A stretch of DNA of 45,571 bases, from NCBI GenBank assembly GCA_946494335.1, contig CAMMBV010000029.1, positions 1 to 45,571 of the forward strand, in the 5' to 3' direction. Shown here piece by piece: positions 26,476-35,238 of the stretch. Both the position numbers and the translations under genes were made by a program. Every line of letters begins with the position of its first letter. Position 1 is the stretch's first letter. Below the pieces are notes generated by a model, which had not been told where the DNA came from, did no database searches, and saw only the letters and a program-made list of their open reading frames with translations. This DNA comes from an uncultured Ruminococcus sp. GTDB taxonomy: Bacteria; Bacillota; Clostridia; Lachnospirales; Lachnospiraceae.

Positions 26476-28137
26476 ATGAATAATATTATTAAAGAATATA
26501 AAAACTATTTTAGAGACAATTACCGTGATCTAAAACCGACAATAATTACATATGGATCTAATAGTTACGGGGATAATTTTAATGACCTAGATGTATGTAT
26601 AGTAATTGAAGGCCATTTGCATGAGGATGAGGAAATATCCATTATTGACTTTACTAGGGAATTTAGCTTACGCCATGGATTAAGGATAGACGAAGAAATT
26701 CCTTATAAAAATAAACTATTATATACATTGAATGAAGTAGAAGAGTTTGTTATGAGTAATCCTTTTATTACCTCTAAGGGTAATTGTATGATTACAGATA
26801 TTGAAAAAACACAACAATTTTTAGCTTCAAGGACAATGAAACATAGGTTATTGTTAAATATTTTAACAACAAAGCATGTGGTTGTATATGGAAATAAGCA
26901 ATTGATAAGTTTTTGCGAATATGAGGCATGGAAAACTATTATACGATCACTCGACCTATATTATGATAATAAATTAAATAGTATAGATGATTATGTTAAA
27001 GGAATGCAGACTAATTTGAAAACAAAATGTGAAGGGGAATATTTTTTAGGATATAAAAACCAAATTGAAAAAAGTGAATATCTTATAGAGAAACTTGAAG
27101 AAATACTGCCTATTCTTTTGAAAGAAAAAATTAATTTGTCCACTAATTTGAATCCTTATTATCCTACTCCTTCAATGAAGCAAATATTATATAATAATAT
27201 TGATAAAGTAAGCATATATCCAGAAAACAAGGACTCCAACTTGATAAAAGTTGTAAGTGAGTGTTTTGGTGTCAACAGAAAAAGTATATTGATTACGAAT
27301 GGTGTGCTAGAGGGATTGCACTTGATGGTCACTAAAATGGAAAAGAAACATATAGCAATTTTTTCTCCATCATTTTGGGGATATAAAAATCGTCTTGAGA
27401 TAAGACAATGCAACTATACTGAATTCGATATAAATAAAGAAATCCCTTGGGAGGAACAAATTTCTTGTGTTGCTATGAATTATGATTGTATTATTATATG
27501 TAACCCCAATAACCCTACTTTACATGATGTTACGCTTGATAAATTACGAGCAATAATTTTAAAATATCCCAAATGCCATTTTATTATTGATGAAACAATG
27601 TTATGCTTTAGAAATAATTACCGAGAAGATACAGCTGTTTCTTTGGTTCGTGATAATAAAAATATAACGGTTCTGGTTTCGATGTCCAAAATTTCTGGAA
27701 TGTGTGCATTGAGATGTGGATTATTATTTTCTAATGAAGAAATAGTAAAGGATTTAGGTGATAATCGTGCTTTATACACAACAAATATTTGGGGGCAAAT
27801 TATTTTTGGAAAATATTTAAAAAATATCTTAAATGAAAAATCATATAAATTTAAGATACAAGAGGCATTGCAAACCTTTGAAAACTTATTAAATAAACAC
27901 TATATTAAGAAAATATATGGTGGTAAAACTATTTACATAATAGTAGAATTTAGCGATGAAATATGTATCAATGAATTAGTAGCTTATTTGGACGAGCACA
28001 ATGTCATAGTGTGTAATTTGCGATCAGCTTATCCTGAAATGGGATCTAATGCTGTAAGAATATCTGCAGGGCGAATTGAGGAAATGGTAATAACGGCAAA
28101 AATAATTAATGAATTTACTGAAAAATACTTAAAATAA
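26476..28137 (+). CDS. Nucleotidyltransferase and PLP aminotransferase fusion
   Basis: This 553-residue protein is a two-domain fusion. Residues 1-about 225 are a polymerase-beta-type nucleotidyltransferase with Gly27-Ser28 and Asp37-x-Asp39 (GSNSYGDNFNDLD) and a helical tail. Residues about 230-553 are a fold-type I aminotransferase closest to HisC/CobD-like enzymes. It has ITNGVLEGLHL, ICNPNNPT, a cofactor-contacting Asp in FIIDET, the Schiff-base Lys405 in SMSKISG, and an Arg in RISAGR for the substrate carboxylate. A single protein could thus form an amine and attach a nucleotide to a related substrate. AAGGAGA lies 12 bases before the ATG. I know of no well-characterised protein with this domain order. 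Confidence 0.8.
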   Translation: MNNIIKEYKNYFRDNYRDLKPTIITYGSNSYGDNFNDLDVCIVIEGHLHEDEEISIIDFTREFSLRHGLRIDEEIPYKNKLLYTLNEVEEFVMSNPFITSKGNCMITDIEKTQQFLASRTMKHRLLLNILTTKHVVVYGNKQLISFCEYEAWKTIIRSLDLYYDNKLNSIDDYVKGMQTNLKTKCEGEYFLGYKNQIEKSEYLIEKLEEILPILLKEKINLSTNLNPYYPTPSMKQILYNNIDKVSIYPENKDSNLIKVVSECFGVNRKSILITNGVLEGLHLMVTKMEKKHIAIFSPSFWGYKNRLEIRQCNYTEFDINKEIPWEEQISCVAMNYDCIIICNPNNPTLHDVTLDKLRAIILKYPKCHFIIDETMLCFRNNYREDTAVSLVRDNKNITVLVSMSKISGMCALRCGLLFSNEEIVKDLGDNRALYTTNIWGQIIFGKYLKNILNEKSYKFKIQEALQTFENLLNKHYIKKIYGGKTIYIIVEFSDEICINELVAYLDEHNVIVCNLRSAYPEMGSNAVRISAGRIEEMVITAKIINEFTEKYLK

Positions 28138-28239
28138 TATAGAACTTTTCAAGCTCTGATAAGTAAAAACTATAATAAAGCAAATTTATGCGGGGACATG
28201 TCTGAAAAAATGTTGGAATATTTCTGTTTGACGGGTAAA

Positions 28240-28267
28240 GATACCAGGTATCAATATTTGTTATAAT
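28240..28267 (+). promoter_or_regulatory. Palindrome and -10 box before the phosphoribosyltransferase-like gene
   Basis: GATACC-A-GGTATC (28240-28252) is a perfect palindrome sitting where a -35 box would be, and a consensus TATAAT lies at 28262-28267. No good -35 hexamer is present, so an activator binding the palindrome is possible. Its half-site GGTAT also occurs in the 22-bp palindrome at 24998-25019. Confidence 0.45.
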
Positions 28268-28311
28268 ATGAGATGTTTTTGAAAAGTTTTGTGTATAGTG
28301 GAGAAAATAAA

Positions 28312-29748
28312 ATGATGAGTGATGTATGCTTAATTTCTGGTGATATTAAAAATGTTCAAGTGTATACGAAACATTTAGCTCGTATCTTAGAAGAGCTAGA
28401 TAATAAAAGAAGTCATTTAAAGAAAAAGATTGATGATATTATTTATTCAAAACATAAATGCTTTTGCGACGATATCTTTGATAGGGTTACGGGGGGGATA
28501 TACATAAAAGATTACGAATGTCAATTGATGGATAGTGAACTAAAAAGAATCTTTTGTTTTAGTAAAGGAAATTCATATTGGTATTCATGCCCCTTGGATA
28601 ATGGTCTGCTTTTACGAGGACCTATGGTCTATTATTATATTGTTTGTTTTAAAGAAAAAGGTAAAAAAGTAACTTCAAAGGAAGTAGAACAATGGCGTGG
28701 ACATATTAATGTTTTTTTAGAAAATATGGAAATGGCAATTGAGAATGATTTTAATAATAATTTGTTTGGTCGTAGTTTTATTTATTTAAAATTTATTTTG
28801 GGATGTTTTGATTATCTACGTCATTTAGTATTGCATTGCATAAATGCAGAATGTGTATTGATAAATATAGAATTAAAAAATCCTCATATAATTTGTGACG
28901 ATCATGAGATTTTTGTGCAATTTGAAAAGAATTTAAAAACTATACATCAACAGATGCACGAAATTGTTTTCGGCGGTATTTGTATTCCTGAATTATATGA
29001 AAAAATAATGAGTTGTTGTAAAACGACTAGGCAAATGGTTAACCGGATTTATAGTAATGTATTAAAATTAAATGATAAGGATATAAATACTAAATGTTTT
29101 AGATTGCATAGAGAAGCGGATAGCTTTATTGAAAATTCTATCACAATGAAATATGTAGCAGATATTATTTTGAATAAGTTAGATGATGTTTCTGCTTTGA
29201 CTTTATGTGGTGTATTAAGTGGTGCATTGGAATTAACCTTTATGCTTAGAAGTTATGTAATGGGACAATGTAAGGTTGTTTTTATCAGTATGCCTTGTGA
29301 TTATTTGAACAGACAAGAAATGAACTTTAGTAGATGTTCCCCCCAAATAGATGATGGTCCAAAATATATTGTTATTGATGATAATGTCATGACTGGAAAA
29401 ACTTTAGAATATGTTTATGCGTATCTTTCTGATAAATTATCGGCTAAAATAGAATATTTTGCTTTGTTAAGGCACCCAGATATCAACCGAATTCCTCAAA
29501 TGGTAGCATATAAAAAAGCGGTGGACTTAGATTTTTTAAAGAAATATTGTTTGGGATATCTAAATGAATCTCCATACTCAAAAATAAAAATGGATACTAA
29601 TCTAGGTGGAGAGTTTCTAGATGAACTTGGTGTTTTTACTCTGACTGGAGATTATTTTTTGCGATTTTTATACAAAAATGCATTGTTTAGTAGAAATAGT
29701 GAGGTGGGATGCTACGGAAGAAAATTTGAGATGTACGATAGCATGTGA
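28312..29748 (+). CDS. Phosphoribosyltransferase-like protein with uncharacterised N-terminal domain
   Basis: This 478-residue protein has a PRPP-binding loop YIVIDDNVMTGKTLEYV (about residues 352-368) as in type I phosphoribosyltransferases, preceded by a strand-rich segment GQCKVVFISMP. The first about 270 residues are helical and Cys-rich and I do not recognise them. Enzymes of this fold add ribose 5-phosphate to a base or amine, though some relatives only bind nucleotides. The start is uncertain. ATG 28312 follows GGAG, while ATG 28273 lies only 5 bases after the TATAAT box and would need leaderless translation. Its AT-rich codons match the rest of the island. Confidence 0.65.
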   Translation: MMSDVCLISGDIKNVQVYTKHLARILEELDNKRSHLKKKIDDIIYSKHKCFCDDIFDRVTGGIYIKDYECQLMDSELKRIFCFSKGNSYWYSCPLDNGLLLRGPMVYYYIVCFKEKGKKVTSKEVEQWRGHINVFLENMEMAIENDFNNNLFGRSFIYLKFILGCFDYLRHLVLHCINAECVLINIELKNPHIICDDHEIFVQFEKNLKTIHQQMHEIVFGGICIPELYEKIMSCCKTTRQMVNRIYSNVLKLNDKDINTKCFRLHREADSFIENSITMKYVADIILNKLDDVSALTLCGVLSGALELTFMLRSYVMGQCKVVFISMPCDYLNRQEMNFSRCSPQIDDGPKYIVIDDNVMTGKTLEYVYAYLSDKLSAKIEYFALLRHPDINRIPQMVAYKKAVDLDFLKKYCLGYLNESPYSKIKMDTNLGGEFLDELGVFTLTGDYFLRFLYKNALFSRNSEVGCYGRKFEMYDSM

Positions 29749-30073
29749 ATATGATGATTTTAGAAACTATAATTACCATGTTTGGATATACTATATAAAG
29801 CAAACAGCGGAGATGCCAGGTGGTGTATTCCTAGAACTGATATTTACTAGTAAATAGATTTCCAAGACAACTCCATTATCTTGAATTTGGGAGGAGATTA
29901 AACATAGAAAAGCCCTTAAATGGCTGTTATTTCAATTAGGCTTTTTGGGCTTTGGGTGAAGAGCAGTCTCGCTTACACTATTTAGAATAAGGATCTGCTT
30001 AATATACTAAATAATATTTATTTATTAAGAAATTGGATTAAAGGAATTGTTAATGAGGAAAAATGGAAACACC
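29749..30073. other. Spacer upstream of the MetRS gene, no T-box seen
   Basis: No gene is seen in this AT-rich spacer. A weak stem-loop pairs AAAGCCC (29909-29915) with GGGCTTT (29947-29953) and may end the upstream transcript. I looked for the conserved T-box antiterminator sequence expected before many aminoacyl-tRNA synthetase genes of Clostridia and found none. Confidence 0.45.
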
Positions 30074-30102
30074 TTGACTAAAAATGAGCCAAATGATAAA
30101 AT
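30074..30102 (+). promoter_or_regulatory. Promoter of the MetRS gene
   Basis: TTGACT at 30074-30079 and TAAAAT at 30097-30102 are separated by 17 bases. The leader before the TTG start at 30170 is about 60 bases and contains further TATAAT-like sequences. Confidence 0.55.
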
Positions 30103-30169
30103 AAATATGTATATCTATATATTGTTATAATGTGTTATAATAATTATATGAGGTAGGGAGGTAATAATA

Positions 30170-31798
30170 TTGAATAGAAAAGTGTTAATCGGAGGAGCAT
30201 GGCCATATGCAAACGGTTCCCTTCATGTTGGACATATGGCAGCCTTACTTCCGGGGGATATTTTGGCAAGATATCATAGAGCAAATGGAGATCAAGTTAT
30301 ATATATTTCGGGAAGTGATTGCCATGGGACACCAATTGCTATTAGAGCACAAAAGGAGAAGAGACCTCCAGCAGATATTGCAGAAGATTATCATCGTGAA
30401 TTTAAAGAGTGCTTTGAAAAATTAAATTTCACGTATGAAATGTATGGAAATACAATGTCAGGTTACCACGAAGAATTTGTGAAAGACTTTTTTAGAGAAC
30501 TAATCGAAAACGGAAGTCTGTATGAAAAACAAATACAACAAGTATATTGCGAAACATGCCAAAAGTTTTTGCCGGATCGTTATGTAACAGGGATTTGTCC
30601 TGTTTGTGGCGCGGAAGCGCGTGGTGATCAATGTGATGAGTGTGGAGCATTGCTTGAACCTGAAAGGTTAGTTAAAATGAGGTGTGCTATTTGTGGACAT
30701 ACACCATCGCTAAAACCATCAAAACAGCTATACTTGGATATCGTAAGGTTTAAAACAGAGTTAGAGGCATTTGTAAAGCAACATGAGAATTGGCGAGTAA
30801 ATGCACAAAATGAGTCATTGAAATACCTTGAATCAGGCCTTCAGGATAGAGCGGCAACAAGAGACATAGACTGGGGAATTGATGTGCCTAAATCTGATTA
30901 TGAGGGAAAAAAGATATATGTATGGTTTGAGGCTGTTTTGGGCTATCTTTCAATGACAAAGTTATACTGTGAGAAAAATGGTATGGATTTTTATGATTTT
31001 TGGAATAACAGTTATCACTATTATGTTCATGGAAAAGATAACATTCCATTCCATACTATAATTTTGCCCGCATTATTACTTTCAAAAGGTAATTTGCACT
31101 TACCTGATATGATTGTATCTAGTGAATATATGACACTAGAAGGGAAAAAAATATCAACTAGTAAGAATTGGGCAATTTGGATGCCGTACTTACTGGAAAA
31201 TTATAACTCGGATTCAATCAGATTGTTTTTTGCGGCTAATGGCCCAGAAAGTAAAGATTCTGACTTCTCATGGAGTTCGTTTATTAATTTTCACAATAGT
31301 CAGTTGTTGGGAGCATACAGCAATTTTGTTAATCGTACACTTGCATTTGTAAATAAATATAATGATGATATTGTATATGACGGTGAATTAGAAACGGAAA
31401 TTCAAATTCTTATTAATAATACTTATAAAAAAGTAAGCGATAGTATTGAGAGAGGATCTTTTCGTAATGCTATTCAGGTGCTGTTTGAGCTTGTTAATTA
31501 TGGTAATAAATATTATGATTTAAACAAACCGTGGATTACACGTACTGAAGATCCTAAAATTTGTGGTAATACAATATTTAATTGCATTCAGATAATAGCT
31601 AATTTGGCTGTGATGTTTCATCCATTTACGCCAGAAAGTTCTTCAACTATCGAAAAATGGCTTGGAATAGATAACAAATGGGCAATTAAAGAAGTTCCTA
31701 CTGGTTGGAAAATACCTAAAGTTACACTGCTGTATGAAAGAATTGATAAAAAAAGAGTAAATATCGAGCTTGATAGATTAAAAGGTAGTGGCTTCTGA
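30170..31798 (+). CDS. metG: Methionyl-tRNA synthetase, second (two-zinc-knuckle) type
   Basis: This 542-residue class I synthetase has the HIGH-type motif HVGH (residues 21-24) after GGAWPYANGSLHV. It has four CxxC pairs in the insertion (CETC, CPVC, CDEC, CAIC), which make two zinc knuckles. The second signature is K327-I-S-T-S331 followed by NWAIWMPYLLENY. From memory this form resembles MetRS of Bacteroidetes and archaeal type rather than the usual Clostridial enzyme. The protein ends after the anticodon-binding helices and lacks the C-terminal EMAPII-like tRNA-binding domain. It charges tRNA-Met, or has been recruited to use Met-tRNA or methionyl-AMP in biosynthesis. Translation starts at TTG after GGGAGGT. 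The housekeeping metG is expected elsewhere in the genome. Confidence 0.92.
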   Translation: MNRKVLIGGAWPYANGSLHVGHMAALLPGDILARYHRANGDQVIYISGSDCHGTPIAIRAQKEKRPPADIAEDYHREFKECFEKLNFTYEMYGNTMSGYHEEFVKDFFRELIENGSLYEKQIQQVYCETCQKFLPDRYVTGICPVCGAEARGDQCDECGALLEPERLVKMRCAICGHTPSLKPSKQLYLDIVRFKTELEAFVKQHENWRVNAQNESLKYLESGLQDRAATRDIDWGIDVPKSDYEGKKIYVWFEAVLGYLSMTKLYCEKNGMDFYDFWNNSYHYYVHGKDNIPFHTIILPALLLSKGNLHLPDMIVSSEYMTLEGKKISTSKNWAIWMPYLLENYNSDSIRLFFAANGPESKDSDFSWSSFINFHNSQLLGAYSNFVNRTLAFVNKYNDDIVYDGELETEIQILINNTYKKVSDSIERGSFRNAIQVLFELVNYGNKYYDLNKPWITRTEDPKICGNTIFNCIQIIANLAVMFHPFTPESSSTIEKWLGIDNKWAIKEVPTGWKIPKVTLLYERIDKKRVNIELDRLKGSGF

Positions 31799-31820
31799 AA
31801 AATAAAAGTAGGAGTACGAT

Positions 31821-32258
31821 ATGAAACTAAATAAAGGAAGCGAAGTTTATGACGAAAAGTGGGAATCTTGTATTAACGCTACTTGTTATACTTATGCTTT
31901 TAACATTTATACTAATCAACGAATTTATGTTGGAGATTTATTATATGATAAGAGATTGGATACAAATGTAACTGATCAAGTGTTGGTAGATACAATAATG
32001 AAGGAGATTACCATATGGGGTTATAAGGGATCGATAGTAAAAGATTTTTTGGGAAAAGATTTCATTGTTTGTTTGGTGCGCGAAAGAGGAAAAGGATACT
32101 ATCATTTTTATAGGCAAATAAAGGAAAACTTGTGGACACATAAAAAACCTATGGAATTACCGACTAGTTTAGACTGGCGCGGAGAGGTGATTTTTGATCC
32201 ATCAATATCGGCAGAACCAGGTTATCAAGTTATATCTTTTTTTAAGCTGGAAAAGTGA
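31821..32258 (+). CDS. Small uncharacterised protein, possibly papain-like
   Basis: This 145-residue protein lies 22 bases after the MetRS gene, with an AGGAG site, so the two are co-transcribed. It has no signal peptide. A Cys in NATCYTYAFNIY starts a helix and a His follows about 70 residues later in GYYHFYRQIKENLWTHKKP. It ends with DWRGEVIFDP. This Cys-then-His layout with aromatic HFYR and W-SHK/THK segments resembles small papain-fold cysteine proteins annotated as hypothetical in many bacteria. It may be a peptidase, amidase or transacylase. The family assignment is weak and activity is unproven. Confidence 0.5.
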   Translation: MKLNKGSEVYDEKWESCINATCYTYAFNIYTNQRIYVGDLLYDKRLDTNVTDQVLVDTIMKEITIWGYKGSIVKDFLGKDFIVCLVRERGKGYYHFYRQIKENLWTHKKPMELPTSLDWRGEVIFDPSISAEPGYQVISFFKLEK

Positions 32259-32284
32259 TATAAATTGAATTAAATTTGGTGTTT

Positions 32285-32323
32285 AGGCAGCACTCGATGC
32301 TTTGGGGCTTTGGTGCTGCCTTT
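32285..32323 (+). terminator. Stem-loop after the MetRS operon
   Basis: AGGCAGCAC (32285-32293) pairs perfectly with GTGCTGCCT (32313-32321) and is followed by TT and A residues. The stem is strong and the T-run is weak. Confidence 0.6.
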
Positions 32324-32388
32324 AAAAAGAGAAAAATTGCAGATGTTTAAGCAGGTGATATGAAAAATTATTTGTGAGAGGTAATATT

Positions 32389-34626
32389 ATGGTAAGTATA
32401 ATTATGGCTGCATATAAACCGGATTTATTAAGAGAAAGTATTAATAGCATCTTGAATCAAAGTTATAAAAACTTTGAATTGATTATTATTGATGATGCTT
32501 CTCCATACGATCTTTTTAGTATTATAAAAGAATATACAGATCCACGAATTCGATATTATCGATTGCAGAAAAATGCGGGGCAGTCATATGCAAGGAATTT
32601 AGGAGTGGGCCTTGCGCATGGCGAATTTATTGCATTTCAAGATGATGATGATACATGGGATTCTGAAAAATTAGAAATTCAGATAGAAAATCTTGGTGAA
32701 AATGATTTTTGTTTTACAGCATTCGAACGAAATGGAGAACGATGGCCAAATAATTCTTTTGAAATGCAAAATTTATATGAAGAACTGTTAAAAAGACCGT
32801 TAATTACAACGGGTACATTGCTATTAAAAAAAGATTTATTTAATAAGGTGGATGGCTTTGACCCTGGTATGAGGAATATAGAAGATTATGATCTGAGCCT
32901 AAGGATTGGAAAAATTGGAAAGGGTGTTTATATTGATAAGATACTTTTGCATCAAGGTGAATGCGATGAACATGTAAGTGGAGATTCAAATTGTAATGAA
33001 GGATTAAGGATTAGATGCTTACTATTCAAAAAGCATTGGAATGATATAGTTTATTTGAATTTAATTGAAGAATGGTTTTCTGGCCTTATGCGCTTTGAGG
33101 AATATTGCGATAGAATTGTTTTTGAGTATGAGATAGGAAAAGTAAAAGAATTCATTAATAATAAATTTTCGGATAGTAAATTTATATCAGAGAATAATTG
33201 TGATACGGTGCGTAAATTGGTTGAAATGGCTGTCGATATTGGATTGGAATTTAAAACTAATTCTCCAGTGTTACAGAGTCGTCAATATTCTGATGAGTCT
33301 TTAAAAATTGTGGATGATGGAGTAGACAATTATGAACTATTAAAAATATTTCAAAATGAAATTGCCCCTTCTTGTATAAATTTTTCTAATTCAAATTTTA
33401 TGGGATTTCCAGATGCAGGCAATTCAATTGCGGGAACATTAGGTGCAGTATTGGCTGATTTTATGCAACAAAATCTGATTAATGAGACTTATTGCGCTCC
33501 AATGGCTACACATATGGAAATAGAAGTAATAAAGACATTAAGAAAAGTAGCTGGGTATGACATAACAAGAGATATAAATAAAATTGAGGACGTAGGCGGA
33601 ATTATTACATACGGTGGAACAGGAAGCAACTGTATTGCAATGTTATTAGCCAGAAATCAATATTGGAAATTACATAAAAAAAGTAATAACTATAAGGTAA
33701 TCATCCCTAAAGGAATTGGACACTATAGTATTGGAAGTAGTTTGCGGTGGTTAGGAAGTGGAGAACTAATTGAAATAGAAACAAATGGATATAGATATAA
33801 TTTACATGCTCTGGAAAAAGTTCTTCTTGAAGAGAAGGGAAATATTGCAGCCATAATTGCTTATGCCGGAGATAGTAGAACTATGACAATTGAGTATTTA
33901 GATCAAGTTTCGAAGTTAGTAAAAAAATACGATGATTCTATCTGGTGTCATGCCGATGCATGCCATGGTTTTTCACTTTTATTTTCAAAAGAGTTAAGAT
34001 ATAAAATGAATGGTGTGCAGAATTTTGATAGTATCTCTTGTGATCCACATAAAGTATTGGCTATACCATATTGTTGTGGTGCTCTTTTATTAAAGAACCC
34101 TAATAAATTTAATTTAATCTCATCGGAATCGGACCTAATTATGAATGAACCCTTAGCCTTTGGAAAAATTACTCCATTTATCGGAAGTAAGAGTTGGGTT
34201 TCTTTGAAATTATGGTTTGTATTAAAAAATCTGGGAATAAATGGAATTGGAAGGATGATAGAGAAGAGAAGGAATATGGCACTTTCATTTGAACATTTAT
34301 TACTAGAAAATAGCAATTTTATAATACTTAATGAGGTGGATTATAATTCAGTCGTATTTATATGGAAAGGGAAGTATAATCCTGACGAAGTTGAGACATT
34401 GAATAAAATTAATCAGTTAATTTATACTAAAATGAAAGAGAACGGTAGATATTATTTGCATCAATTTCCTATAAAAAATTTGTCTAATAACGCAACCTTA
34501 GGAAAAACATACTGGGTATTAAGATATATGTCGGGAAATGATAATATAACACAAGATGATCAAAAACAAGCTATTGATTATCTTGATCAGCTAGGAAAGC
34601 AGATCAGCTCAGAGATAGTAGTATAA
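32389..34626 (+). CDS. Glycosyltransferase 2 and PLP-dependent decarboxylase fusion
   Basis: This 745-residue protein fuses two enzymes. Residues 1-about 230 form a GT-A glycosyltransferase with VSIIMAAYKP, IIIDDASP, AGQSYARNLGVGLAHG and the metal motif FQDDDDTW. Residues about 310-745 form a group II PLP decarboxylase of the DDC/tyrosine decarboxylase type. It has an N-terminal substrate segment, the cofactor Asp and His in WCHADACHG (Asp about 522) and Schiff-base Lys555 in DPHKVLAIP. The decarboxylase would make an amine from an amino acid and the glycosyltransferase would add a sugar. GAGAGG precedes ATG 32389. The domains carry the usual key residues, so both may be active. The tail shows no membrane helix. 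Confidence 0.85.
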   Translation: MVSIIMAAYKPDLLRESINSILNQSYKNFELIIIDDASPYDLFSIIKEYTDPRIRYYRLQKNAGQSYARNLGVGLAHGEFIAFQDDDDTWDSEKLEIQIENLGENDFCFTAFERNGERWPNNSFEMQNLYEELLKRPLITTGTLLLKKDLFNKVDGFDPGMRNIEDYDLSLRIGKIGKGVYIDKILLHQGECDEHVSGDSNCNEGLRIRCLLFKKHWNDIVYLNLIEEWFSGLMRFEEYCDRIVFEYEIGKVKEFINNKFSDSKFISENNCDTVRKLVEMAVDIGLEFKTNSPVLQSRQYSDESLKIVDDGVDNYELLKIFQNEIAPSCINFSNSNFMGFPDAGNSIAGTLGAVLADFMQQNLINETYCAPMATHMEIEVIKTLRKVAGYDITRDINKIEDVGGIITYGGTGSNCIAMLLARNQYWKLHKKSNNYKVIIPKGIGHYSIGSSLRWLGSGELIEIETNGYRYNLHALEKVLLEEKGNIAAIIAYAGDSRTMTIEYLDQVSKLVKKYDDSIWCHADACHGFSLLFSKELRYKMNGVQNFDSISCDPHKVLAIPYCCGALLLKNPNKFNLISSESDLIMNEPLAFGKITPFIGSKSWVSLKLWFVLKNLGINGIGRMIEKRRNMALSFEHLLLENSNFIILNEVDYNSVVFIWKGKYNPDEVETLNKINQLIYTKMKENGRYYLHQFPIKNLSNNATLGKTYWVLRYMSGNDNITQDDQKQAIDYLDQLGKQISSEIVV

Positions 34627-35238
34627 AACGATTGCTTTTTTGCGCTTAACAAGTCAATAAAGATATGTAGTCCGAATATGACTAAGATAGTTGGAGTGAT
34701 TATATCGGATCGCTTTGAGCCATCGAATTGTATTTTGAGAGCCACTATTTCGGAGAATAAGAGCCGATTTAAGGCACTCAAGCAAAATCAAGGTGGCTTT
34801 GTACTACCGGAACTATGGCTCTGACTTTGTCGGACAGGTGGCTCTGCCGCGATATAATAATCACTGGAGATTATTTAGTTAAAATCTGTAATTGTCAAAG
34901 AAATATTTACCGCTGTCGTGTTTGGACTACATATGGCTTTTAAACGTTAAGAAAAAGCTTATCATTCTAATTTTTAGAAAAGACAGAGTACATAGTTTTA
35001 ATTGGATAACGCATATTTAATTGGCTATACTACAATTAAGCATATTCCAAGAGGAATATGCTGACAGTTTATGCATAATTTGAGGTTCATCAAATTTAGC
35101 TTTTATTTATATTGACTACAACCAGATTGGTTTCTAATATTAGCGATTTATATCATACAAAATGTAATTTGCAAAATTGGTAGATTGTTAAATAATGATA
35201 AATTGTGAAGGATATATAGAAAGATAGCGTTAAGTAAA
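34627..35238. other. Spacer between fusion enzyme and HAD gene
   Basis: About 610 AT-rich bases without a credible gene. Within it are the repeat-bearing segment at 34718-34843, described separately, and a perfect 10-bp hairpin AGCATATTCC-AAGA-GGAATATGCT at 35039-35062 that lacks a T-run. Confidence 0.6.
34718..34843. mobile_element. IS21-like insertion sequence end remnant
   Basis: Three AGCC-type boxes start at 34718, 34740 and 34762 (22-base spacing). After a 28-base gap three TGGCT boxes start at 34794, 34816 and 34839 (22-23 base spacing). This mirror arrangement of direct repeats resembles the multiple transposase-binding repeats at ends of IS21-family elements. Either the interior has been deleted leaving two ends, or two ends abut as in a circular intermediate. 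No transposase gene remains. Confidence 0.45.
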
